Shown: in pieces, positions 34,149 through 43,557 of the stretch
How positions within the stretch are numbered: position 1 is the first letter of the stretch
Layout of the letters: each line of letters begins with the position of its first letter
The notes under the pieces: generated by a model
What the model saw: the letters and a program-made list of their open reading frames with translations, nothing else
What the model was told of the DNA's origin: nothing
The model's database searches: none
Assembly: GCF_026226615.1 (NCBI RefSeq)
Contig: NZ_JAJAPB010000010.1
Location: 1-64,000, forward strand
Direction of reading: 5' to 3'
Length of the DNA: 64,000 bases
Source: Geovibrio ferrireducens
GTDB lineage: Bacteria > Chrysiogenota > Deferribacteres > Deferribacterales > Geovibrionaceae
Position numbers and translations under genes: made by a program

Positions 34149-35152
34149 CTTGTTTCAACCTCCAGTATCTCTCCGTCAAAACCATCGTAAAGTCTTTTCA
34201 GGAAAGGACCTCTGTCCCTGTCATATCTGGGTGCGAAATGGAAAAAGCGCACCTTTTCAGCGCCGGAACGGGAGTAAATGGTCTTTGCCAGATCCAGTGT
34301 CAGGTGCTGCTTGTCTATGGCATGGAGGACATCTTCCTTCATAAAAACCCCTTCTATCAGAAGAGATTTTGTACCTTTTGCAAATTCAATGGCTTTCAGG
34401 TAGTTGGAGTAGCTGGGCGCAATATCCGTGATGAAGGTTATATCCTGCGGATAATGCTTCGTTATAAATCTTGCCTCAAGCTCTGCAAGGGAAAAAACCG
34501 CTGTTCCGTCCTGAGTCTGAACCTCAAGGGTTTCAGCGGGACTGCATCCGTCCTCAATCATTTTTTTAAGCTGGCCGACCCACTTTCCGGGGCGGAAGCC
34601 CGACTGCTCCATGAGTCCGCCGTCCGCCGAAATGAGCGGCTTCTCCTTTATACGGTAGCCCACAGAGGTCACCCTGTGCTTAAAGAAGGCAAAATCGAAG
34701 GTGAAGCCTTCGCCTAAGTCTATGTCATCATGAAGTATCTCGGAATAAATACCCTCGAAGCCGTTTTCTGCCATAAACATAGCCCGTTTGTGGAGCCTTG
34801 TTTCACTGAGTTCTATAACCTCGAAGTTGATGGCGTAGCTCTTAATCAGGTTCCATGTATATGAATCCAGCTTGCCGCGCACATTTTTTATTATCCCCGG
34901 AGGGCCGAATATGCGGATTGTTTTCTCCGCCATGAGCGAACCGCGGAGTATCCGGTCGAACCCGTAAAAATGGTCTATATGTGTGTGGCTTATGAATATA
35001 TCGTAAATACTGAGCACTTCCTGATTTGTCAGTGAGCCCAGCTTTCCGCAGTCCAGAAGAAACGCATTCTTTTTATATATGCTGCGGACAAAAAACGCCG
35101 TGTCTTCAAAAGGCGAATTAACCTGCACCACGGAAAAGTTATTTTTCATCAA
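34145..35152 (-). CDS. RNase Z-like metallo-beta-lactamase fold protein
   Basis: 335 residues. The metal motif is SHTHIDHFYGFDR and a later FITDIAPSY and FHFAPRYDRD supply further ligands. Layout resembles RNase Z/ElaC-like hydrolases, but the exosite arm typical of true RNase Z is not obvious and the 100-260 region is unusual, so tRNA 3'-end processing is only one possibility. Overlaps the kinase gene by 14 bases and the hydrolase gene by 4. Confidence 0.75.
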   Translation of the reverse strand: MMKNNFSVVQVNSPFEDTAFFVRSIYKKNAFLLDCGKLGSLTNQEVLSIYDIFISHTHIDHFYGFDRILRGSLMAEKTIRIFGPPGIIKNVRGKLDSYTWNLIKSYAINFEVIELSETRLHKRAMFMAENGFEGIYSEILHDDIDLGEGFTFDFAFFKHRVTSVGYRIKEKPLISADGGLMEQSGFRPGKWVGQLKKMIEDGCSPAETLEVQTQDGTAVFSLAELEARFITKHYPQDITFITDIAPSYSNYLKAIEFAKGTKSLLIEGVFMKEDVLHAIDKQHLTLDLAKTIYSRSGAEKVRFFHFAPRYDRDRGPFLKRLYDGFDGEILEVETR

Positions 35153-36671
35153 TCAGAAACTCCATAATACGTCTTGCGTTGTCCTCAACGCTTCCGGTTG
35201 TTTCAACAGAGAGATCCGCCCCTGCGTCAACAAATTTATCCTTGTGCTGAAAATATATTTCCTCTCTGCCGTCTGTCACGGCTGTTTTTTTGGCACGTTC
35301 TTTAAAGCGTTCAAGAATAACGGAATCTTCCGCTGTGAAACGGATTTTTTTATGGAACGGGGCTCCCTCTTCCGCAGCCTGAACAAAGGCGGAATCGGAA
35401 AAAGTCCCGTCCAGAACGGTCATGCGCCCTGTCTTCGCTTTTTCGGCGGCCTTTCTGCCTAAGTGGGCATAAACCTCTACTGATTTTTCATGGGAGTAAA
35501 TACCTGTTCCCATGGCAACTTTCCGGCTTTCCGTAGGTTCAAGTCCGCTGAGAAGCTTGCGCTCCACATCCGTATTGAAGCTTGCGGCGGCAAATTTATC
35601 CGCAAACACCTTGGCGTTTTTTGATTTGCCGCAGCCCATATATCCGTAAAACATCAGTGTCTTAGCCTTATCCATGTTAAGTGCGTATGAGGCGGCGAGG
35701 TCAATAAGCCTGTCCACACTCTTTTTCACTCCGGCAAAGCCTTCCCACTCCTCACCCTTCTGGGCGAGAAGAAAGCAGGTTACTTTAGCACGCACAAACG
35801 CCCTGTAGCATTTATAAAAGTTAAATAGTTTCACGCTGTTTTCATCACTGTACTTTTCAAAGAAACCCTCTGCCAGAGCGTCAGAAAGATCGGTTCTGCC
35901 GAGTTCGTCCAGTTCCATGCATATGAAAGCCGCCTCAGACACAGCGTCATTGTAGCGGAAGCGTTTATTGAACTCTATGCAGTCAATGAGGCCGACCTTA
36001 TCGCCGTCAAAGAATACATGCTCTGCACGGAGATCCCCGTGACCGTTCACGACAAAGCCGCCCTTCACCCTTGAGGCGAAGATTTCCTGATGATTATCAA
36101 GAAATGCGAGAGTTTTGTTTTTTATGAAATCGTAGAACACTTTATCAATGAATCTTCCTGCAAAGCCTTCAGTCTGGGAGAAGTTCTCCATGCAGTTAAA
36201 GCGCACAACGGATGCTCCGCCGTTCTCCTCTGCGGAAGCTTCGTCAGTTTTGATGGATGAGAAAAGTTCAGCAATGTGCCTGCCCGTTACGCGCATATCA
36301 TCTTCTGTTATCAGCCCTTCCTTAACCCTGTGGGAAAGGAAGTTCTCCTCCGGTATGCGCTTCATTGTCACAACATACTCCAGAGTGTTCTGAGTGTTTT
36401 CGTATGCTGTTATTTCGAATGATTTATCCTTGCGGGCAACCTTGAGCACATCGCCGTAAATCCCTTCGCAGAAGCGGCCGTTCAGCTCCTTTTCCAGAAG
36501 GCAGTACTGCTTGCGCAGCTTAAGCCTTGAGAAATCAAGAAACCCGAAATTTACATTCTTTTTGACCTTGTAAACCTTGTCACCTGTAAGAAAAACATAG
36601 GATATATGTGTCTCCACAACCTTTTCCGGCTTGAGGAGATCCTTCATTATCATGACTATAGGCGCTTCCAT
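35139..36671 (-). CDS. Fused aminoglycoside-phosphotransferase-like and P-loop kinase protein
   Basis: 510 residues of the COG2187/COG0645 fusion. N-terminal APH/kinase fold (about 20-320): catalytic HGDLRAEHVFF and metal-binding LIDCIEF. C-terminal P-loop NTPase (about 335-505) with GYMGCGKSKNAK, as in zeta-toxin/gluconate-kinase-like enzymes. Such fusions are widespread and uncharacterised; both halves look active. Lies 14 bases after nfo and overlaps the RNase Z-like gene. Confidence 0.82.
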   Translation of the reverse strand: MEAPIVMIMKDLLKPEKVVETHISYVFLTGDKVYKVKKNVNFGFLDFSRLKLRKQYCLLEKELNGRFCEGIYGDVLKVARKDKSFEITAYENTQNTLEYVVTMKRIPEENFLSHRVKEGLITEDDMRVTGRHIAELFSSIKTDEASAEENGGASVVRFNCMENFSQTEGFAGRFIDKVFYDFIKNKTLAFLDNHQEIFASRVKGGFVVNGHGDLRAEHVFFDGDKVGLIDCIEFNKRFRYNDAVSEAAFICMELDELGRTDLSDALAEGFFEKYSDENSVKLFNFYKCYRAFVRAKVTCFLLAQKGEEWEGFAGVKKSVDRLIDLAASYALNMDKAKTLMFYGYMGCGKSKNAKVFADKFAAASFNTDVERKLLSGLEPTESRKVAMGTGIYSHEKSVEVYAHLGRKAAEKAKTGRMTVLDGTFSDSAFVQAAEEGAPFHKKIRFTAEDSVILERFKERAKKTAVTDGREEIYFQHKDKFVDAGADLSVETTGSVEDNARRIMEFLIDEK

Positions 36672-36685
36672 ATTTTGCTGCTCCT

Positions 36686-37516
36686 TTATGTTCTGAATGA
36701 CTTAAGCAGGCTGACCTCGCCCGCGTATGTGTCTGCTTTGCCGACAGGTGTTTCCAGAATGCCCAGTGCATCCCGTAACCTGCGGTCATTGACTGCCTTT
36801 CTGAAAAATTCTTCGCCTATTTCGCCACTGCCTATCATTGCATGTCTGTCAACTCTGCTTCCCAGAGGCTTTTTGGCATCGTTGAGGTGAAACACTTTTA
36901 TTTTATCGCCGAATTTCTCAAAAAGAGAGCCGAAAACCGAATCATAATCACCCGCTATATCATATCCTGCGCTGAACATATGGCATGAGTCAAGGCATAA
37001 ACCTATTTTTTCACCGCAGGATGCAAGATTTATTATCCCCTCCATATGCTCAAAAGCACAGCCGATGGAAGAGCCCTGCCCGGCTGTCGTTTCAAGGAGC
37101 GTCATCACGCTGAAACCATGCTTTTCATAAATCATGTCTAAGGAAGCGGCTATGCGCCCTATCCCCTCCTCAAGGGTTGAGCCTGTGAAGGAGCCGGGGT
37201 GGATGACATAATACGGAATACCGAGAGTTTCGCATCTGGACAGCTCATCTGCGCAGGCTTTCAGTGATTTAAGGTAAACTTCCTCACCGGAGGCGGCGAG
37301 ATTGATAAGGTATGAGGCGTGGGCGCAAATATTGGAAAAGCCGAAAACCTCCGCCTTTTCCCTGAATTTTTCTGCTTCTTTTTCGCAGAGAGGTTTTGAT
37401 TCCCATCTGCTGGCGTTTCTCACAAAAACCTGAAGAGCCTCGCATTCGTCATGCAAGGCTCTTTCAATGCTTTTATATATTCCGCCTGATATGGACTGGT
37501 GCGCGCCAACGCGCAT
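36686..37516 (-). CDS. nfo: Endonuclease IV
   Basis: 276-residue AP endonuclease with 3'-repair activity. The nine-ligand, three-zinc site is complete: GAHQSISGG, CAHAS, VIHPGS, LLETTAGQG, CLDSCHMFSAGYD, FHLNDAKKPLGSRVDRHAMIG and the final ILETP. Start codon overlaps the fbp stop by 1 base. Confidence 0.95.
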   Translation of the reverse strand: MRVGAHQSISGGIYKSIERALHDECEALQVFVRNASRWESKPLCEKEAEKFREKAEVFGFSNICAHASYLINLAASGEEVYLKSLKACADELSRCETLGIPYYVIHPGSFTGSTLEEGIGRIAASLDMIYEKHGFSVMTLLETTAGQGSSIGCAFEHMEGIINLASCGEKIGLCLDSCHMFSAGYDIAGDYDSVFGSLFEKFGDKIKVFHLNDAKKPLGSRVDRHAMIGSGEIGEEFFRKAVNDRRLRDALGILETPVGKADTYAGEVSLLKSFRT

Positions 37517-38511
37517 TAAGCCTCACCTTTCATGTATTTGCGGTAGAGCTCAACCTCATGTTTGGAACCGATGATGAGCGGTGTTCTCTGGTGGATCCCT
37601 TCGGGCTTGATGTCGAGAATGTCGTTTATTCCGTCAATGGCCGCTCCGCCTGCTTTCTCAACTATGTATGCAAGGGGTGCGGCTTCGTAAAGCAGCCTGA
37701 GCTTGCCCTTGGGGTTGCTGGTATCGCCGGGGTAGGCAAAAACGCCGCCTTTCAGCAGGTTGCGGTGGAAATCAGCCACGAGTGAGCCTATGTAGCGTCC
37801 GGTGTACGTTCTGTCGCTTTTGGTGCGCAGATCTCTGACATATCTCTGGATTTCAGGTGTCCATTTCTCAAAGTTGGCTTCGTTGAAGCTGTATATTTTC
37901 CCCTTTTCAGGTATACGGATGTTTTCGTGGCTGAGCAGGAACTCACCGACGCTGGGGTCAAGTGTGAAGCCGCTTACACCGTTTCCTGCGGAATAAACAA
38001 GCATGGTACTTGAACCGTAGATAACATAACCCGCTGCAACAAGGTTTCTTCCCGGCTGGAGAAAGTCCTCCACAGTGCCTTTGTTCCCTTCCGTAACTGC
38101 TCTGTAAACACCGAAGATGGTTCCTATGCTTATATTTACATCAATATTGCTGGAACCGTCCAGCGGGTCGAAAACAACAACATACTTGCCTTTGGGGTAT
38201 CTGTCAGGGATGGGGACTATGTCCTCGCATTCCTCCGAACCCATGGCACAGAGCTTGCCTAAGTGTTCCATAGCGCTGATCATTTTCTCATTGGAATAAA
38301 CATCAAGCTTCTGCTGGTCTTCACCGTGAACATTGACGGACTGGGCTTTTCCGAGGATGTTCACAATCCCTGCTTTATTTACTTCCCTTGAAATTATTTT
38401 GGAAGCAAAGGCAATCTGTTCTATGATAGTTGTAAAATCACCCGTGGCGTGAGGATATTTTCTCTGCTCCTCAAGCAGGTATCTGTTGAGATTGGTCAAC
38501 CCCTTCTGCAT
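37516..38511 (-). CDS. fbp: Class I fructose-1,6-bisphosphatase
   Basis: 331 residues. Gluconeogenic phosphatase. Metal site VVFDPLDGSSNIDVN, substrate-binding YTGRYIGSLVADFHRN and KGKLRLLYEAAPLA all present. Supports growth on organic acids, consistent with the malic enzyme/PTA gene in the same window. First gene of its block; a 123-base gap separates it from recO. Confidence 0.96.
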   Translation of the reverse strand: MQKGLTNLNRYLLEEQRKYPHATGDFTTIIEQIAFASKIISREVNKAGIVNILGKAQSVNVHGEDQQKLDVYSNEKMISAMEHLGKLCAMGSEECEDIVPIPDRYPKGKYVVVFDPLDGSSNIDVNISIGTIFGVYRAVTEGNKGTVEDFLQPGRNLVAAGYVIYGSSTMLVYSAGNGVSGFTLDPSVGEFLLSHENIRIPEKGKIYSFNEANFEKWTPEIQRYVRDLRTKSDRTYTGRYIGSLVADFHRNLLKGGVFAYPGDTSNPKGKLRLLYEAAPLAYIVEKAGGAAIDGINDILDIKPEGIHQRTPLIIGSKHEVELYRKYMKGEA

Positions 38512-38634
38512 GTTAACATCTCCTGACCTTAATTTACCGAAGTAATCCGCGTATATCAGTCCGACTCTGTCTAAGTCGTATAGCTTTTTGCGATAGTAAA
38601 AAATTCACAAAGATTTGTAAAGCCTTTAGGCAGC

Positions 38635-39333
38635 TTAAATAAGCATTTTCAAGGTTGCGATACTCTTAAGTTCTTTTCCGTAAAGAGATTTATAGAAATC
38701 AGCAAAAAATGAAATAATCTCAGTTTCATTTTCCCTGTTTACTATCAGGTTTTTCATCATTTCGCTGCTGAGAGCGCTCTTCATAAAAAGCATAACAGTT
38801 CCGCCCGCTCTGACCCCTGCCCCACGGCAGTTTGAGCAGAAAAACTCACCGCCCGGAACAAAGCCGTCCGTACATTCCTCTGCCCCGCAGTTGGTGCATA
38901 CACTAAAATCCGGCAGTACGCCGTTTTTCTCAAACATATGCCTCACGGTGAATGCGGTTGCCTTCCGGAAGTTAGTGTCATCAATTTTCATAATAAGGCG
39001 CATAAGGTATCCGTCTTTCTCCCGCTCCTCATAGAGAGCGTCCATCACCTCGAATATGAAGTGCAGGCGGATCATTATCTCGTGGCTGTTTATGAATCTG
39101 TGGAACTCAGGCTTCTGGGTGAATGAGTAAAATCGGAAGAGATCGGAACTTTCCTTCATCTGAAAGTCCAGCACACCGGGAAAACAGGTGAGCAGCCCGC
39201 CCTTTTTGCTGAATGCCTTGGGAACAAACAGTTTGATTTTGCCGAAGTCCGCAGTGAAAGCCCGCGCAACGGCGGAGGAGTCTGAATACCTGTGAAGTTT
39301 ATAAATTATGGCGTCTGTTAAATGCCTGCTCAT
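38635..39333 (-). CDS. recO: DNA repair protein RecO
   Basis: 232 residues. N-terminal OB fold (about 1-80), helical middle and a Cys4 zinc site in CTNCGAEE and FFCSNCRG. Loads RecA with RecF/RecR in gap repair. Overlaps mgtE by 4 bases; the era-recO neighbourhood is widely conserved, here with mgtE inserted. Confidence 0.9.
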   Translation of the reverse strand: MSRHLTDAIIYKLHRYSDSSAVARAFTADFGKIKLFVPKAFSKKGGLLTCFPGVLDFQMKESSDLFRFYSFTQKPEFHRFINSHEIMIRLHFIFEVMDALYEEREKDGYLMRLIMKIDDTNFRKATAFTVRHMFEKNGVLPDFSVCTNCGAEECTDGFVPGGEFFCSNCRGAGVRAGGTVMLFMKSALSSEMMKNLIVNRENETEIISFFADFYKSLYGKELKSIATLKMLI

Positions 39334-40691
39334 CCGAAATAGTTAAGAAGAACCGCTGATACCGAAAAGTAAATTGAAAGCCCAAGTATGTCATTCAGCA
39401 TGCTTATGAACGGGCTTGAGGCAACAGCTGGGTCAAAATTAAAGCGTATAAGCGTTGCCGGAACAAACGTGCCTGAAAAGGTTGCCAGTGTCATGGCAAA
39501 AAACATGGCTGTGCCCACCACAAGCCCAATGGCGGGGGAACCCGACCATAAAGGAGCGATGAAGGCGAGAAGAATGCCGATCGTTATACCCATTATCATG
39601 CCCACGCGCATCTCTTTCAGCATTATAGGGATAATATCCGTAGGGGATATTTTGCCCAGCGCAACGCCGCGTATGAGGATTGTGGCTGACTGGCTGCCTG
39701 CATTGCCTGCCATGGCCATGATGATAGGTACAAACGGAACAAGCAGAGCAAAATCCTTTGCGTGCCCTTGGAAAAAGGTCAGGACTATACTGGCGACTAT
39801 GGAACCCACAAAGGTTACGATAAGCCACGGCAGCCTGACCTTGGCGATTTTTACTGAGTTGTTGGCAAAAAGAAGCTCATCATCGGATGAACCGACCATC
39901 ATATAAAAGTCTTCCGTAGCTTCCTCACGAATGATGTCGATTACGTCGTCAACAGTGATGATACCCACAAGGACATTAAACTCATCCACAACAGGAACAG
40001 CGAGAAGGTCATATTTTTCAACAACTTTGGCCACATCCTCCTGATCCTCATGCGTGGTTACGTGTATCACGTCCGTGGTCATTATCTCATACAGCTTTTT
40101 TTCCGGAGCATTCAGAATGAGCTGACGGAGGGAGATAACACCCACAAGCCTGTTTTCATCATCCGTAACATAGAGATAGAAAACCATGTCCACATTTTTT
40201 GCCCCGTGGAGTGACTTGGTAGCCTCTTTGACCGTTGTCTCCTCGTTAAGGGAGAAGTAGCTGGTGTTCATGATTGAACCAGCCGTATATTCTTCGTAAT
40301 TAAGGAGCTGTTCCACTTCGCTTATCTGATCGCTGTCACCAATGAGACTGAGAACCGAGTTTGAGATCTCGTCAGGAAGAAGACGCACCACATCAGCCGC
40401 GTCATCACTTTCCATGTGTTCAACTATCCGGGCGATTTTTTCGGGTTTCTGATCGGAGATAACGGTTATGACATCGGCTTCGTTCATTTCAACGATGATT
40501 TCCGCCATGAGCTTCTCATCCTTAATGTGGCTGAGAAGTTTTTTACTGTCTATATCATTGAGGTTATTGTATATTACGGCAATATCCGCAGGGTGCAGCT
40601 TGGAGAGCGTTTTCTCAAGTGCGACCCTTGCGTTTCTTCTGATAAGTTTTTTGACGCTTTCTAGTGAAACCTTTAATCTTGGAGTGAGCAT
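39330..40691 (-). CDS. mgtE: Magnesium transporter MgtE
   Basis: 453 residues. N-terminal helical MgtE_N domain (about 25-130), two CBS domains (about 135-260) that sense Mg, and five membrane helices (about 285-453) with the pore segment around MAMAGNAGSQSATILIRG. Starts on the base directly after the era stop codon. Together with the corC-like gene two steps upstream, two CBS-regulated divalent-cation proteins flank era. Confidence 0.95.
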   Translation of the reverse strand: MLTPRLKVSLESVKKLIRRNARVALEKTLSKLHPADIAVIYNNLNDIDSKKLLSHIKDEKLMAEIIVEMNEADVITVISDQKPEKIARIVEHMESDDAADVVRLLPDEISNSVLSLIGDSDQISEVEQLLNYEEYTAGSIMNTSYFSLNEETTVKEATKSLHGAKNVDMVFYLYVTDDENRLVGVISLRQLILNAPEKKLYEIMTTDVIHVTTHEDQEDVAKVVEKYDLLAVPVVDEFNVLVGIITVDDVIDIIREEATEDFYMMVGSSDDELLFANNSVKIAKVRLPWLIVTFVGSIVASIVLTFFQGHAKDFALLVPFVPIIMAMAGNAGSQSATILIRGVALGKISPTDIIPIMLKEMRVGMIMGITIGILLAFIAPLWSGSPAIGLVVGTAMFFAMTLATFSGTFVPATLIRFNFDPAVASSPFISMLNDILGLSIYFSVSAVLLNYFG

Positions 40692-41582
40692 CTACCGGAG
40701 TCCTTGTATTCTCAAAAATTCATTCTTGTCTGCCCAATCATTACGAATCTTAACCCATAATGCAAGATGAATTTTGACTCCGAAAAACTTCTCCAGATTT
40801 ATTCTTGCTTTCGTTCCAATCTCTTTAAGGCGTGCGCCCTGCTTTCCGATCACCATCCCCTTGTGGCTTTCGCGGTCAACAATGATGGACGCGCTTATCT
40901 CCATGCGTCCGTCCTCCGTGTCCTCCACGGATTCTGTTTCCACCACTATGCGGTAGGGGAGCTCATCCTGAAGCTGCTCGAACACCTGCTCCCTTACATA
41001 CTCTGCAATAAGCATTTTTTCGGGGACTGTCGTTATCTCCTCACTGTCGAACATCGGCATGCCTTCCGGCAGATGCTTCACAGCAAGCTCAAGAAGCAGA
41101 TCAACATTTTTCCCTGTGCGTGCGCTTATGGGTACAACCTCCGCAAAGTCAAGCAGGGGGAACAGTTTTTCAGCCAGCAGAAAGGCCTTTTCCTTTTTGA
41201 ATATATCAAGCTTATTGATAACAAGAAACTTCTTCGCCTTTGAAGCCTCAAGGATTTTCACAAGGTTTTTAAACTCAGGCCCCATATGCTCATCCGCCTG
41301 AACCATGAGGAAGAGAATATCCGCCATATCAATGGAATCAGCCGCCTGCTGCACCATAAGCCTGTTAAGGGTGTCCTTCGCCTTGTGATAGCCGGGCGTG
41401 TCTATGAAAACTATCTGGTAGTCGTCACCTGTTTTTATCCCCTGAATGTTTGTTCTGGTTGTCTGGGGTTTGTTTGAAACTATTGCTATCTTCTCGCCTA
41501 TTAGGCTGTTAATCAGTGTGGATTTACCCACATTGGGTCTGCCCAGAATGGAAACAAACCCTGATTTATATGTTTCGGACAT
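40692..41582 (-). CDS. era: GTPase Era
   Basis: 296 residues. G1 GRPNVGKSTLIN, G3 DTPGYH, G4 NKLD, then a KH domain (about 200-290) with MVIGKQGARLKEIGTKAR and the family end FFGVKIHLALWVKI. Acts in 16S rRNA 3'-end maturation and 30S assembly. Overlaps the corC-like gene by 1 base. Confidence 0.97.
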   Translation of the reverse strand: MSETYKSGFVSILGRPNVGKSTLINSLIGEKIAIVSNKPQTTRTNIQGIKTGDDYQIVFIDTPGYHKAKDTLNRLMVQQAADSIDMADILFLMVQADEHMGPEFKNLVKILEASKAKKFLVINKLDIFKKEKAFLLAEKLFPLLDFAEVVPISARTGKNVDLLLELAVKHLPEGMPMFDSEEITTVPEKMLIAEYVREQVFEQLQDELPYRIVVETESVEDTEDGRMEISASIIVDRESHKGMVIGKQGARLKEIGTKARINLEKFFGVKIHLALWVKIRNDWADKNEFLRIQGLR

Positions 41583-42877
41583 CAGACCTCCACGTCATCT
41601 GCCACAGGATTATCCTGTATCTTTTTCATTTCTATTTTGCATATTTTACGGTCTTCTATCTCAAGCACAGTGAGAGTCCGGCCGCCGAAGATGTATGAAT
41701 CACCCTGTTCAGGCACTTTGCCCGCAAGGTCGTACACAAGCCCGGCGAGAGTTTCATATTTTTCCATCTCTTCCGTCTTTTCAATATCGAACTCTTCGCA
41801 GAAATCGTCAATATCCATCATCGCATCCAGAACGTAAGTATCCGTATCCGTCTGCTCAACCTCAATATCCGCCTGCTCGTCCTCATCATATTCATCGTAT
41901 ATATCGCCCACTATCTCCTCAAGTACGTTTTCAAGGGTGAGAAGCCCCGCCACGCCGCCGTATTCATCAAGCACTATTGCCATGTGGTTACGTGTTTTCT
42001 GGAACTCGGTGAGCATGGTATCTATCTTTTTCGTACCGGGGATAAAGTAAGGCGCACGGAGCATGCTGCGGAGGTCAAACTTCGATATGTCCTCTCTGGT
42101 GAACACAAGCAGATCCTTAGCGTTCAGTATGCCTATGATTTTATCTATGGTTTCCTCATAAACAGGAAGACGTGAAAATTCGTTTTCCACAACCTTATCC
42201 ATTATACTGTCAAAGCCTTCATTAACATTCACTGCTATTATATCTCTTCTGGGAACCATAATCTCTTTAATGCTCATGTCACCCAGTTCGAATATGTTCT
42301 GGAGCATCTCCTTCTGTCCGTTCTCCAGCACTCCTTCCTTTTCGCCCACGTTGATGATGAACTCAAGCTCCTCTTCCGTGATCTGCGGCTTTTTATCCAG
42401 CTTGCCGCCGGAAAGTTTAATCATCGCCACAACAAACTTGTTCATTACATATGTAGCAGGAAATAGAACTGTATAAAACAGTTTCAGAATGCGCATAAGG
42501 GCAATAGCCATCGCTTCCGCATTGTGCTTGGCAAAGGTTTTAGGAGTAATTTCACCGAATATGAGAACCATCAAGGTCATAATTCCGGTTACTGCGGCAA
42601 TCTGCGCATCACCGAATATCCGTCTGGCCATATCAGCCGCCAGAACAGAACCCAGAATGTTAACAACATTATTGCCGATGAGGATGGTGTTGAGAACCTT
42701 GTTTGGGTGATAAAGCCAAAGTTCAAGGATTTTAGCTTTAGGATTTTCTTCTATCATGTGCCTGACCTTCATCTCGCTGAGCGAGGTCAGGGCAGTTTCG
42801 CTGCCTGAGAAAAAACCTGAAAACAAAAGACAAACGAATATTGAGACCGACTGAAACAGTATACTGTCAGTTTCCAA
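41582..42877 (-). CDS. CNNM/CorC-type (HlyC/CorC family) transporter
   Basis: 431 residues. Four N-terminal membrane segments (DUF21/CNNM, about 8-140), a CBS pair (about 205-325) and a C-terminal CorC_HlyC domain (about 340-425). Proteins of this kind are linked to Mg/Co efflux. The start is TTG at 42877, with AGAGGTGA 6 bases upstream. A terminator (43036-43075) separates it from ybeY, so it begins the corC-era-mgtE-recO transcript. Confidence 0.88.
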   Translation of the reverse strand: METDSILFQSVSIFVCLLFSGFFSGSETALTSLSEMKVRHMIEENPKAKILELWLYHPNKVLNTILIGNNVVNILGSVLAADMARRIFGDAQIAAVTGIMTLMVLIFGEITPKTFAKHNAEAMAIALMRILKLFYTVLFPATYVMNKFVVAMIKLSGGKLDKKPQITEEELEFIINVGEKEGVLENGQKEMLQNIFELGDMSIKEIMVPRRDIIAVNVNEGFDSIMDKVVENEFSRLPVYEETIDKIIGILNAKDLLVFTREDISKFDLRSMLRAPYFIPGTKKIDTMLTEFQKTRNHMAIVLDEYGGVAGLLTLENVLEEIVGDIYDEYDEDEQADIEVEQTDTDTYVLDAMMDIDDFCEEFDIEKTEEMEKYETLAGLVYDLAGKVPEQGDSYIFGGRTLTVLEIEDRKICKIEMKKIQDNPVADDVEV

Positions 42878-43035
42878 AACAATTCACCTCTGATGAGAAT
42901 ATGAGTAAATACGCCGCAGAAAAGGGCGCAGTATGTCCGTAAAAGTAAGCAGAACTGGCGTTTCCCTTCAAGGAAGACGCAGAAATCGGGTAAGGTTCGG
43001 AAGGAGGTTTCTTTTTCATGAGCGGATATTAGCAC

Positions 43036-43075
43036 AAAAAAAACTGCTCTTCCACACTAAAACGTGCGGAAACAG
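43036..43075 (-). terminator. Intrinsic terminator after ybeY
   Basis: Read on the minus strand, an imperfect stem CTGTTTCCGCAC with GTGTGGAAGAGCAG around GTTTTA is followed by eight T residues. Confidence 0.75.
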
Positions 43076-43100
43076 CGACTTTTCCATAATTTGACAGGTT

Positions 43101-43553
43101 TTAGGGAACAAGACCGTCCCCAATAAGCTTACGCAGAATTTCCTCTTGCATATCAAACATTTCTTTCTCGTCCTCTTCGGATGTTTCATGGTCAAACCCC
43201 AGAAGATGAAGAAGGCCGTGAATATACAGAAAAGCAAACTCCCTTGCAAGCTCTATTTCATTTTCCTGCGCCTGCCTCTTTGCGGTATCAATGGAGATGA
43301 CAATATCCCCCAGCATTCCGCCGTCATCCAGCGGATACTCAGCCATCGGGAAAGAAAGCACATCAGTGGCATAATCCTTCTGCCTGTAGGCGGCGTTCAG
43401 TGAGCGGATCTCCGCATCATCCGTAATGAGAACGGAAATTTCCGCATCCTCAAAAGCCGCCTCAGCGAAAGCAAATACCTCAAGGGAGATTTTTTTCAGA
43501 AACTCAACGTCAAAGCCGCTGTCTGTTTTATCAGTAAGAAGAACATCCGCCAT
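43101..43553 (-). CDS. ybeY: Endoribonuclease YbeY
   Basis: 150 residues from ATG 43553; a GTG one codon earlier is an alternative. The zinc-binding motif is HGLLHLLGFDHE, with YRQKDYATDVLSFPM upstream. Takes part in 16S rRNA maturation and ribosome quality control. 4 bases behind phoH, the usual partner. Confidence 0.94.
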   Translation of the reverse strand: MADVLLTDKTDSGFDVEFLKKISLEVFAFAEAAFEDAEISVLITDDAEIRSLNAAYRQKDYATDVLSFPMAEYPLDDGGMLGDIVISIDTAKRQAQENEIELAREFAFLYIHGLLHLLGFDHETSEEDEKEMFDMQEEILRKLIGDGLVP

Positions 43554-43557
43554 CACT

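Noticed and set aside
42874-43022. A 50-codon open frame upstream of the corC-like gene that overlaps its TTG start (beginning MKKKPPSEPYP)
   Set aside because: No ribosome-binding site, low-complexity composition and no family resemblance; a leader peptide is possible but unsupported.
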